Source: Candidatus Doudnabacteria bacterium (GTDB lineage: Bacteria > Patescibacteriota > JABMPQ01 > JAGQLO01). Taken from it: a stretch of DNA of 35,349 nt. The stretch is taken from NCBI GenBank assembly GCA_020429185.1, contig JAGQLO010000012.1, positions 1 through 35,349 of the forward strand, given 5' to 3'. Position numbers and translations under genes: made by a program. Of the stretch, positions 16,012 through 22,448 are shown piece by piece; positions within the stretch are counted from its first letter, which is position 1, and each line of letters begins with the position of its first letter. The notes beneath the pieces are model-generated. The model searched no databases. It was not told the DNA's origin and worked only from the letters and a program-made list of their open reading frames with translations.

Positions 16012-18210
16012 TCAACGCCGAACTCGAAGTGAATTCAACACCACAGAAATAGACGAAAGAGCCATCGCTCCTGCCGCATAGGCAGGATGCAACAATCCAA
16101 ATGCGGCCACCGGAATGAGAACAAGATTATAGACAAACGCCCACCCCAAATTCTGCTTAATCAACCGCATCGTTACCCGCGAAATCTGGATTGCTTCTGT
16201 CGCCTTCAGTAAATCACCCTGAATCAACGTCATGCCAGCGACTTCACGTGCAATGTCTGTTCCGGCCCCCATTGCAATTCCCACATTGGCTTGTGCAAGA
16301 GCAGGTGCGTCGTTCACACCATCACCCACCATCGCCACTACCTCCCCTTCTTGTTGTAAGCGAGAAATAGCAGTCAGCTTTTCTTCCGGACGCATATCCG
16401 CAGTATACGTCTCAATACCCACCTCTGAAGCCACAGCACGCGCCGTAGCCTCTGCGTCCCCCGTAAGTAATGAACTCCGTATTCCCATCCGCTTCAGAAC
16501 TTGAACTGCTTCGGCAGACGTATCTTTTACAGGATCAGTAATAGCGAGCGCTCCAAGAAGGGCTTCTCCGCGAGACACAAACACAACGGTCTGTGCAGCA
16601 GCCTCAAGCACTTGTGCCTGTTTTTCAATCTCTTCAGGAACGGCAACCGAACGCTCCTTCATAAATCGCAAGCTTCCAATGGCGGCAGCCTCACCATTAA
16701 CGACCCCCTGAACACCCTGCCCCGTTACCGCCTCAAATGCCTCTACGGTCGAAGTAGTCACACCCTGCTCTTGTGCGTAGTTCAATACAGCAGACGCAAG
16801 TGGATGTTCAGAAGCAGATTCTAATGCTGCCGCAACAGAAAGCGTTTGAGTAGCATCACCCAGCACCTGGGTCACCGTAGGACTTCCCTGTGTGATCGTT
16901 CCCGTTTTGTCGAACACCATTACGGACGTGTTCCGAGCATGCTGAAGTGTTTCTGCGTCACGCACAAGAATGCCGCGCCGAGCTGCATTCCCAACACCTG
17001 TAATAACAGCGGTTGGCGTCGCAAGACCAAGAGCACATGGACATGCGACAACCAATACAGAAACCAGCACGAGCACTGCACCAGAAACATCTGCAAATCC
17101 ACCCAACCACCAAACGAAAAAGGTTCCAATGGCAATCAGAAGCAAGGCCGGAACAAACACCGCAGAAATGGTGTCTGCTAGCTTTTGAATCGGCGCCTTC
17201 GACATCTGAGCCTCCTCAACCATGCGCGTCATTTGAGAGAGAACAGAATCCAAACCCAAGCCTTCTGCTCGCAACACAAACGTTCCTCGTTGATTCAGTG
17301 TTCCCCCGATCACCGAAGCTCCTATCTCCTTTTGAACAGGAAAACTTTCTCCTGTAATCAGCGACTCATCAACAGAAGAAGATCCTTCAACAACAACTCC
17401 ATCTACAGGGACCTGCTCAGACGCCTTCACACGCACACGATCTCCTACCTTTAGTTCAGACACAGACACATCGCGCATGTCACCTCCTTCAAGTACAAGA
17501 TGTGCCACCTGAGGTTGTAGGCGCGACAACTCCTGAAGAGCTGCAGACGCGCGCCCCTTTGCACGAGACTCCAACAACCGTCCCAACGCTACAAGCGAAA
17601 CAATGGCAACAGACGCATCCAAGAACAACTCTGGCTCCGAATGAATCAAAAGCGACACAAAACTATACGCATACGCCGTTGTCGAACCCAACGCAATTAA
17701 CGTATCCATGTTAGCTCGACCCCGCTTCAGCGGCCCCCACATTCCTTTGTAAAAGGTAGCTCCCACAACAAACTGAACGGGTGTAGCAAGCAAAAGCGCA
17801 ATCCATCCTTCATACGGAACATCTACCCAAAACTGAAAGACAATCAAGACGGCGAGCACGAAGAGTGCACCCACAACGGCAACGAGGGTTTTGCGATAGG
17901 CAGAACTTCCAGCAGCTGGCGCATGATCATGTTCTCCATCCCCACCCTGATGTGCACGATCACTCATCTGACCTGAATGATCAGCAGCGGAACCACCCGA
18001 AGATGCAATCACATAATCACCAGCGCGGCTCGTTGCTTCTTGAAGCGTTTCGATTGCAAGAGGTTGCTCTGACTCAATCAATGCCGTTTCTGTCACGGCA
18101 TTCACCTTGGCAGAAAGAACGCCCGGCACATCTGCAAGTTCCTTCTCAATATTGACCGCGCACGAAGCGCAATGCATGTTCGCGATCGTGTAGGAGGAAG
18201 AATGAGACAT
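16012..18210 (-). CDS. copA: Copper-transporting P1B-type ATPase
   Basis: 732 residues with one N-terminal heavy-metal domain (NMHCASC, metal-binding Cys14 and Cys17), a His/Asp-rich linker (about 78-97), membrane helices, actuator motif TGES (286-289), intramembrane CPC (390-392, VACPCALGLATPT), phosphorylation motif DKTGT (434-438) and the hinge motif GDGVNDAPAL. The HMA-CPC combination assigns it to Cu(I)/Ag(I) export across the cytoplasmic membrane. It begins 8 nt after the cupredoxin gene stop and is the last gene of the five-gene minus-strand run from 21048. There is no CopY/CueR-type regulator nearby. Whether it serves detoxification or loads copper onto the exported cupredoxin cannot be told, but the gene order favours a shared extracytoplasmic copper role. 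Confidence 0.94.
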   Translation of the reverse strand: MSHSSSYTIANMHCASCAVNIEKELADVPGVLSAKVNAVTETALIESEQPLAIETLQEATSRAGDYVIASSGGSAADHSGQMSDRAHQGGDGEHDHAPAAGSSAYRKTLVAVVGALFVLAVLIVFQFWVDVPYEGWIALLLATPVQFVVGATFYKGMWGPLKRGRANMDTLIALGSTTAYAYSFVSLLIHSEPELFLDASVAIVSLVALGRLLESRAKGRASAALQELSRLQPQVAHLVLEGGDMRDVSVSELKVGDRVRVKASEQVPVDGVVVEGSSSVDESLITGESFPVQKEIGASVIGGTLNQRGTFVLRAEGLGLDSVLSQMTRMVEEAQMSKAPIQKLADTISAVFVPALLLIAIGTFFVWWLGGFADVSGAVLVLVSVLVVACPCALGLATPTAVITGVGNAARRGILVRDAETLQHARNTSVMVFDKTGTITQGSPTVTQVLGDATQTLSVAAALESASEHPLASAVLNYAQEQGVTTSTVEAFEAVTGQGVQGVVNGEAAAIGSLRFMKERSVAVPEEIEKQAQVLEAAAQTVVFVSRGEALLGALAITDPVKDTSAEAVQVLKRMGIRSSLLTGDAEATARAVASEVGIETYTADMRPEEKLTAISRLQQEGEVVAMVGDGVNDAPALAQANVGIAMGAGTDIAREVAGMTLIQGDLLKATEAIQISRVTMRLIKQNLGWAFVYNLVLIPVAAFGLLHPAYAAGAMALSSISVVLNSLRVRR

Positions 18211-18218
18211 ACACGCTA

Positions 18219-18758
18219 TTACTCAACACGAATCGTTCCTTTCATACGAAGGTGGCCGGAGCCACACTGAATGTTACAACCAGCTATGTAGTCTCCAGGA
18301 ACCAACGGAGCGATAAAGTCAGCCTCATTTACCGTTCCCGGCCGTGCAACAAAGTTCACAACACCATCTTCCAACGCAACGGAGAACGTATGCTCTACAT
18401 CACGAGAGGTGAATCGAAACTTCACCTGTTCACCCGGACTCAACACAATAAGGCTCGGCTCGTACCCCCACTGATACACCTCGATATCAACTACACGCAC
18501 CCCAGAATCGGTTTGTACACTTGAACTACTCTCAACAGATTCACTCGTTTCTATCTCGAGTTCATCAGATAATTCCTGCTCTCCTTTAGACGCATCCGAA
18601 GAGGAGAAACTCAATCCCTCCTCTTCGGATATCGATTCAACAACAGGTTCATCTTGTTCCTCATCCTGCAGAGATTCATTCTTAGACAGCACGCTAAACG
18701 CGACCACTATTCCAGTAGCGCACAGCAGAATGAATACAAGGAGAATGAGTCGTTTCAC
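18219..18758 (-). CDS. Membrane-anchored cupredoxin with a CuA-type site
   Basis: I use the GTG at 18758 (MKRLILLVF, a clean signal/anchor); a TTG 18 nt upstream is also open. After the anchor comes an acidic Ser/Glu-rich linker of about 65 residues, then a roughly 90-residue cupredoxin domain. Numbered from the upstream start, ligand positions are His129 (VEHTF) and Cys167, Cys171, His175, Met178 in GCNIQCGSGHLRM. The spacing C-x3-C-x3-H-x2-M is the CuA binuclear copper signature of cytochrome oxidase subunit II and nitrous-oxide reductase. No oxidase subunit I or heme gene is in the window. It is linked to copA by an 8-nt gap. Likely role: extracytoplasmic copper binding or electron transfer; partner unknown. 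Confidence 0.85.
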   Translation of the reverse strand: MKRLILLVFILLCATGIVVAFSVLSKNESLQDEEQDEPVVESISEEEGLSFSSSDASKGEQELSDELEIETSESVESSSSVQTDSGVRVVDIEVYQWGYEPSLIVLSPGEQVKFRFTSRDVEHTFSVALEDGVVNFVARPGTVNEADFIAPLVPGDYIAGCNIQCGSGHLRMKGTIRVE

Positions 18759-18803
18759 GTAGGTCGTCGTTATCAACTTCTAGACTAACACAACGGAACA
18801 CCC

Positions 18804-19649
18804 CTATTCAGACGCGAGCAGCTCCGAAACTTCCGCAAAGGAATCGAGTGGATACGCTCCTTCAACAAGACGTGCTGCTCCAGTTGACTGATCTACCACA
18901 ATATTACCAGGCGTTCCGGTAACACCGTATGAAGCCCCCTCTTCCATGTCAGCCAACACGCGGTCTTCATACTTCCCTGAATCGATACAGGAATTAAACG
19001 CAGTAAGATTTGTTACCCCCGCCTCTCGTGCGAGCGCATCCCAATTCTCTTCACGCGGAAGACCTGTTCCGTTCGACTTCGTCTCTTCAAAGTATCGATC
19101 GGTGAATATCCAGAATCCATCATTCCCTGCAAGTTCCGCCACACACTCAGATGCCTCTGCAGCCTTCTGTGCATCTTCGTGGAAATCAAGCGGGTAATGT
19201 CGATACACCCACGCAACTGACTTCCCATCTATTCCCTGGTCAACAAGCTCTTGCGCTGTATCATGAAACTTCTGACAAAACGGACACTCAAAATCAGAAT
19301 ACTCAACAAGTAAGAGATCAGCGTCACGATCGCCACGTACATGATCATCTTCCCGGATAACAACCTCTCCAGTGACTTCTGGATACGGATCTGGAAGAAC
19401 GCCCGAGTCTTCTACAAACGTACTATCTGAATCATTGGTAGGAGTCGTAGACGCCGTAGAGCCATTCCGAATTCCAAAAAAGAGGAATAGGAACACAAAC
19501 AGTACCGCTGAAAGCAGCAATGCCCCACACATCATCCCCACGCGAAACGCGAGACGAGAGGCCATACGATCAATAAGACCGCGCATGGTTGATGCATTCA
19601 GGTCTTCACTCTTCGATTCAGTCTTCATATCTTTTTGTTCTCCATTCAT
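18804..19649 (-). CDS. Membrane-anchored DsbA-like thiol-disulfide oxidoreductase
   Basis: 281 residues: an N-terminal cytoplasmic stretch, a membrane helix (about 37-60), a Ser/Thr-rich linker, then a thioredoxin-fold DsbA/BdbD-like domain with EYSDFECPFCQKFH (active-site CPFC, 122-125) and the cis-proline loop VTGTPGNIVV. DsbA-like proteins with CPFC form or shuffle disulfides in exported proteins. It starts 11 nt after the DUF1573 gene and precedes the cupredoxin, whose two cysteines must be reduced to accept copper, so a role in maturing these neighbours is reasonable inference. A second ATG seven codons in is a possible alternative start. No DsbB or VKOR partner is visible. Confidence 0.88.
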   Translation of the reverse strand: MNGEQKDMKTESKSEDLNASTMRGLIDRMASRLAFRVGMMCGALLLSAVLFVFLFLFFGIRNGSTASTTPTNDSDSTFVEDSGVLPDPYPEVTGEVVIREDDHVRGDRDADLLLVEYSDFECPFCQKFHDTAQELVDQGIDGKSVAWVYRHYPLDFHEDAQKAAEASECVAELAGNDGFWIFTDRYFEETKSNGTGLPREENWDALAREAGVTNLTAFNSCIDSGKYEDRVLADMEEGASYGVTGTPGNIVVDQSTGAARLVEGAYPLDSFAEVSELLASE

Positions 19650-19660
19650 AGTAGTTATTC

Positions 19661-20617
19661 TTAATCAACATGTGGTCCCTGAAGGGTGTACGCTTCTGGA
19701 CCTAGATCCAAATCGATCTCTGCCCAAATCTTTACCTCTGCATCTGCTTGATCTCCCGCCGTTTCGAGTACCACCGACTTGTAAAACCTTCCTTCTGGTT
19801 CTTCATGAAGGTTCGGATCAAACACAACTGTTAGCACGCCCGTATCTCCAGATGCAAAGCTTGTACGATCAACAGAACCGGTTGTACAAGCACAGCTTCC
19901 CACAACATTCTCAATCTCCACCACTCCCTCTCCGTTGTATTGGAACGGAAAGTCGTGTGTCACCAGACCTCCACTTTGCAACACAACACCAAAGTCGTGT
20001 TCTATGTCAGCAAACTGGAACGGGCCTTCCTCAACATCGAACTGTGCCTCAACAGCTACAGGAGTCATCTCTTCATACGCAGCCACGGAAACAACTTCAC
20101 CGGTAAACGTAAGAGACACAACGGAACCATTTGGAACGCGTGAGTCTTCTTCGGCAACCGCCCCGTCCGGAGCAGCGCTCGTAAAGACATCAACCGTTCG
20201 ACGAATCGAACCCGTTCCCTCTGGTCCATGTGCTAACGGATCAAACACGGCTCGAACTTGGAAGGATTCCCCTGGAGCAACAACCTCTGAGTAGCCATCA
20301 AGGGAAGTGTGCATACCAAATACTGGAGAGATTGCCTCCGCCGTCTCAATGGTTGTTGTTGTACACATACACGAAGTCTGCGCACCACGAACCTCAAGCG
20401 GCTCACTCGATGTGTTCTGCAACTCGAACACATGTTCTACATTACCTCCCTCAATATTGATTACACCGAAGTCATGTGAGACAGCCTGCGCTGAAGCAAC
20501 TGTTCCAGACGGCCATCCTTCAACCTCTTCTCCAGCAAACCGCGAAACAAGCGTAACGCTTACTAACACGATAGCGACCACAAAGAGCCCTACCGCAACC
20601 ATAAATCGTTTTGTCAT
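19661..20617 (-). CDS. Exported protein with two DUF1573 domains
   Basis: 318 residues: N-terminal membrane anchor or signal (about 5-26), then two DUF1573-type Ig-like domains. Domain 1 has SHDFGVINIEGG, VFELQNTSSEPLEV and the Cys pair SCMCTTT (Cys83, Cys85); domain 2 has EHDFGVVLQSGG, VEIENVVGSCACTTG (Cys242, Cys244) and the VVFDPN ending block. The paired S-C-x-C-T in both domains is a family hallmark and a plausible Cu(I) or disulfide site. The function of DUF1573 is not established. It sits between the Cys/His-rich exported protein and the DsbA-like protein. TAGAAT ends 6 nt before the ATG, so this gene may also be expressed from a leaderless internal promoter. Confidence 0.85.
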   Translation of the reverse strand: MTKRFMVAVGLFVVAIVLVSVTLVSRFAGEEVEGWPSGTVASAQAVSHDFGVINIEGGNVEHVFELQNTSSEPLEVRGAQTSCMCTTTTIETAEAISPVFGMHTSLDGYSEVVAPGESFQVRAVFDPLAHGPEGTGSIRRTVDVFTSAAPDGAVAEEDSRVPNGSVVSLTFTGEVVSVAAYEEMTPVAVEAQFDVEEGPFQFADIEHDFGVVLQSGGLVTHDFPFQYNGEGVVEIENVVGSCACTTGSVDRTSFASGDTGVLTVVFDPNLHEEPEGRFYKSVVLETAGDQADAEVKIWAEIDLDLGPEAYTLQGPHVD

Positions 20618-20623
20618 ACATAC

Positions 20624-20629
20624 ATTCTA
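20624..20629 (-). promoter_or_regulatory. -10 (TAGAAT) at leaderless distance from the DUF1573 gene
   Basis: TAGAAT on the minus strand, 6 nt before the ATG at 20617. No good -35 is seen. Confidence 0.45.
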
Positions 20630-20661
20630 CAGATCTAACACCGTCAGAACGGAAGAATGCA

Positions 20662-21048
20662 TCACTCACGCAACACAAGAACATGTGTAGAAACGGGTGT
20701 AATCGGAACACGATCAATAGTACGCACATCGGCAGCTGCTATCACCAACGTACGAACGGGCACAAACGGAACGACAAGCGCGACAACTTTGGTAACAACA
20801 GGAACAGAAATAGACTCAACCGGATCGGAGACTGGTTGTTGCAAACAATGAAACGCACACTGCTCTTGCACACTTCTACACGCCTCTCCCTCACAGTGTG
20901 AACTGTGCCCCATCTCAGAAGAAGGATGTACAACAATGCCCAACGCATCTGCCTGAGGTACCGCAACAGATCCAGCCATTGGCAACACAAACGCTGCCGA
21001 AAGTACGGCAACAACAGACACGCGAATAATGGCCTTCCAGGTCTTCAT
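20662..21048 (-). CDS. Small exported Cys/His-rich protein, candidate metal binder
   Basis: No family recognised. The ATG at 21048 gives 128 residues with a signal peptide ending near PQADA. A mature N-terminal segment follows in which MGHSSHCEGEACRSVQEQC and then AFHC concentrate Met, His and four Cys in about 25 residues, a composition seen in copper- or zinc-binding peptides. The second half is hydrophobic and Val-rich, possibly a membrane segment. It is the first gene of the minus-strand run leading to copA, and its metal-ligand content fits that setting (inference). TATGCT ends 7 nt before the ATG, so the mRNA is probably leaderless. The longer open frame to 21144 runs into repeat copy C and its hairpin and is rejected. 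Confidence 0.7.
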   Translation of the reverse strand: MKTWKAIIRVSVVAVLSAAFVLPMAGSVAVPQADALGIVVHPSSEMGHSSHCEGEACRSVQEQCAFHCLQQPVSDPVESISVPVVTKVVALVVPFVPVRTLVIAAADVRTIDRVPITPVSTHVLVLRE

Positions 21049-21055
21049 GACAAAA

Positions 21056-21061
21056 AGCATA
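21056..21061 (-). promoter_or_regulatory. -10 (TATGCT) of the copper/thiol operon, leaderless
   Basis: TATGCT on the minus strand, 7 nt before the ATG at 21048 and directly downstream of the terminator in repeat copy C. Confidence 0.5.
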
Positions 21062-21081
21062 GCGCGGAACACAAGCAACAC

Positions 21082-21101
21082 AAAACACCCCTCTCGGGGT
21101 G
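21082..21101 (-). terminator. Terminator hairpin inside repeat copy C
   Basis: CACCCC-GAGA-GGGGTG followed by TTTTG on the minus strand, identical to the stem at 14738-14753. No minus-strand gene lies just upstream of it, so what it terminates is unclear. Confidence 0.75.
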
Positions 21102-21150
21102 CCTCGTCATGGCTCCGAACTGTGAAGGAGGTTAGAGCCGCCATTAGAGC
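21082..21150 (-). repeat. Dispersed repeat, copy C
   Basis: Minus strand: AATGGCGGCTCTAACCTCC, TTCACAGTTCGGAGCCATG, ACGAGG and the CACCCC hairpin. It matches copy A from TTCACAG through the hairpin with a single visible mismatch in the block before the hairpin. Confidence 0.75.
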
Positions 21151-21378
21151 TCCCCTCTCTCCAGCAGCTCAATGATTGAGCGTTTAGGAACAAAGACCTC
21201 CCATATGGAAGGCGCTTCGTTTCCATGCAATTTTCAGCGATTCGAGTCTAGCAGGGAGTTGTAGAAGAGATTAGAACGACCATTACAGAGTTCTCCTGGC
21301 CCACAAGCGCTGCATTGGACACATAACATCCACGCAACCAAACGACCTACAAGCTATTTGTCATGTGTCACAGATTAC
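21151..21378. other. Non-coding stretch between repeat copy C and the next promoter
   Basis: I see no supportable gene. The stretch holds a short palindrome GCTCAATGATTGAGC (about 21168-21182), an inverted pair ATGGAA/TTCCAT (about 21205-21225) and repeat copy D. It may be decayed mobile or duplicated sequence. Confidence 0.5.
21253..21295 (-). repeat. Dispersed repeat, copy D, decayed and without hairpin
   Basis: Minus strand GGAGAACTCTGTAATGGTCG then TTCTAATCTCTTCTACA aligns with the left part of copy C (GGAGCTCTAATGGCGG, CTCTAACCTCCTTCACA). The GGAGCCATG block and terminator are not recognisable. Confidence 0.4.
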
Positions 21379-21406
21379 TTGACAAAATATATAAGTGTGC
21401 TATTAT
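21379..21406 (+). promoter_or_regulatory. Strong promoter of the GC-rich gene at 21557
   Basis: TTGACA (21379-21384), 16-nt spacer, TATTAT (21401-21406), in an AT-rich setting. The predicted leader is about 145 nt long. Confidence 0.75.
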
Positions 21407-21420
21407 GTATATAGCACACT
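21394..21420. promoter_or_regulatory. 27-bp palindromic operator overlapping the -10
   Basis: Perfect 10-bp arms AGTGTGCTAT and ATAGCACACT separated by TATGTAT. It covers the -10 and start region, the classic position for a dimeric repressor. No regulator gene is adjacent. Confidence 0.7.
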
Positions 21421-21446
21421 AGTAATTCGTCGATTGCAAGCGGGCA

Positions 21447-21520
21447 CTGATGAACGGCGTCCCGGACCGCAGATCCCCTTTCTATTGGGATTCTATGCGA
21501 TTCGGAACGCCGTTCGTCAG
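21447..21520 (+). promoter_or_regulatory. Long leader hairpin before the GC-rich gene
   Basis: Outer stem of 14 bp: CTGATGAACGGCGT (21447-21460) with ACGCCGTTCGTCAG (21507-21520), one G-T wobble. Inside, CCG/CGG, CGCA/TGCG and ATCCC/GGGAT can also pair, so most of the 74 nt is structured. It ends about 24 nt before the Shine-Dalgarno. It could be a stabilising leader or a regulatory RNA; it matches no riboswitch I recognise. Confidence 0.55.
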
Positions 21521-21544
21521 CGATGACGTCGGAGACACAACCCC

Positions 21545-21550
21545 GAGGAG
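21545..21550 (+). promoter_or_regulatory. Shine-Dalgarno of the GC-rich gene
   Basis: GAGGAG 6 nt before the ATG at 21557. Confidence 0.75.
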
Positions 21551-21556
21551 AGAACG

Positions 21557-22078
21557 ATGAAGACCGAGTACACGACCGCCTGCGGCTGCACCATTCACCT
21601 GCTGCCCCACACCATCGAGCACCTGAAGGCCCACCCCGAGGCCTCGGATCTGCTCGGCGAGGCGATCGGCAAGGTGGAACTGCCTGAGGGCACGTTCTAC
21701 CTCAAGTCGATCGACATGGGGCGCGTGATCGGGCAGTCGGCCCTGGTGAACGCCACGGTGGTGAAGCCCTCCGAGACGTGCACGTTCGCGTACCGCGCCG
21801 GCCGCGACATCCCGTCCCGGGTCGTCCTCGACGTCGAGAAGCCGCAGACCAACCTCTTCACGGTCATCGCCGGCTACGACAACGAGAGCGAGCGCTGGGT
21901 GCTCTACACCGGGTTCGCGGGCACGAGCGCGGCCAAGGAGCCCACCGACCCCAGCCTCGAAGGCAACAACGAGGACGAGCTGGACTTCTGGTGCCGCCAC
22001 GCGCTGGTGCACGACGAGAGCTGCACGCAGCCCTTCGAGAGCACCTGGAACGAGGTGATCGCGAGCGCGGCCGAGTAG
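21557..22078 (+). CDS. Solitary, strongly GC-rich small protein; possible toxin-like nuclease fold
   Basis: No family recognised with certainty. The 173-residue acidic cytoplasmic protein has an N-terminal Cys pair (TACGCTIHLL), then PHTIEHLKAHPEA followed by a helix and KVELPEG. In the C-terminal half FTVIAGY and RWVLYTGFAG occur, then FWCRHALVHDESC. The order HxxxH/HP segment, predicted strand, and final W-x-L-x-T-x-F-x-G strand is reminiscent of RelE/colicin-D-like phage nucleases, but this is pattern-level only and no catalytic set is proven. Almost every early codon ends in G or C, unlike all neighbours, and it has its own promoter, palindromic operator, structured leader, Shine-Dalgarno and terminator. 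I infer recent transfer or an independently controlled accessory gene. No antitoxin-like partner is adjacent. Confidence 0.8.
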   Translation: MKTEYTTACGCTIHLLPHTIEHLKAHPEASDLLGEAIGKVELPEGTFYLKSIDMGRVIGQSALVNATVVKPSETCTFAYRAGRDIPSRVVLDVEKPQTNLFTVIAGYDNESERWVLYTGFAGTSAAKEPTDPSLEGNNEDELDFWCRHALVHDESCTQPFESTWNEVIASAAE

Positions 22079-22230
22079 CCCCTGGGAGCCCTTCCCATCC
22101 CGCTTTGGCAGAAGTGGATCACAACGCATCTTCCATACCTTCGCGGAGCGCTCGTCCGAGACGCTTCCACCGAGACGCTGCCACGTCTCACCTTCCCGAG
22201 CATTTGATCAACAGGTCGAATATTCAGGAA

Positions 22231-22259
22231 AAAAGACCTCCCAAAACGGGAGGTCTTTT
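22231..22259 (+). terminator. Strong terminator after the GC-rich gene
   Basis: Perfect 12-bp stem AAAAGACCTCCC/GGGAGGTCTTTT with loop AAAAC, flanked by A and T tracts, so it can work in both directions. Between the stop at 22078 and here is a tandem CCGAGACGCT (near 22154-22180) and no gene. Confidence 0.85.
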
Positions 22260-22293
22260 CTTTCCAAAAGACAATGAATTATCAAGTGATAGT

Positions 22294-22321
22294 AACAAAA
22301 AAACACCCCGTTAGGGACGTT
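22294..22321 (-). terminator. Terminator of the tRNA-Asn transcript
   Basis: Minus strand AACGTCCC pairs with GGGGTGTT (two wobble pairs, loop TAAC), followed by a T tract. It starts about 7 nt after the encoded CCA. Confidence 0.7.
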
Positions 22322-22327
22322 TTTTCA

Positions 22328-22402
22328 TGGCTCCGGGGATGGGGCTCGAACCCATGACCTACTGGTTAACAGCCAGTTGCTCTACCACTGAGCTACCCCG
22401 GA
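22328..22402 (-). tRNA. tRNA-Asn (GUU), CCA encoded
   Basis: A 75-nt cloverleaf on the minus strand: acceptor TCCGGGG/CCCCGGA, D-arm AGCTCAGTGGTAGAGC, anticodon stem ACTGG/CCAGT with loop CTGTTAA (anticodon GTT), T-arm GGGTTCGAGCCC, discriminator G and an encoded CCA. It has a consensus promoter 14 nt upstream and its own terminator. Confidence 0.95.
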
Positions 22403-22415
22403 ATGAACGTACAGA

Positions 22416-22444
22416 ATACTAAAAGAGTTCACCTAGAAGGTCAA
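22416..22444 (-). promoter_or_regulatory. Promoter of tRNA-Asn
   Basis: Minus strand TTGACC (22444-22439), 17-nt spacer, TAGTAT (22421-22416), about 13 nt before the mature tRNA 5' end. Confidence 0.75.
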
Positions 22445-22448
22445 CGAA

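Noticed and set aside
14731-21295. Repeats as integron attC sites or a CRISPR array
   Set aside because: Copies are few, unevenly spaced, contain a terminator and lack attC core sites; no integrase, cas genes or regular spacers.
21482-22129. 215-codon minus-strand frame opposite the GC-rich gene
   Set aside because: GC-rich genes produce long antisense open frames. The plus-strand frame has promoter, Shine-Dalgarno and terminator; this one has none and is Arg/Leu/Gly low complexity.
21778-22314. Plus-strand frame in another register inside the same gene
   Set aside because: Arg/Ala/His-rich translation typical of a shifted GC-rich frame, and it runs through the terminator.
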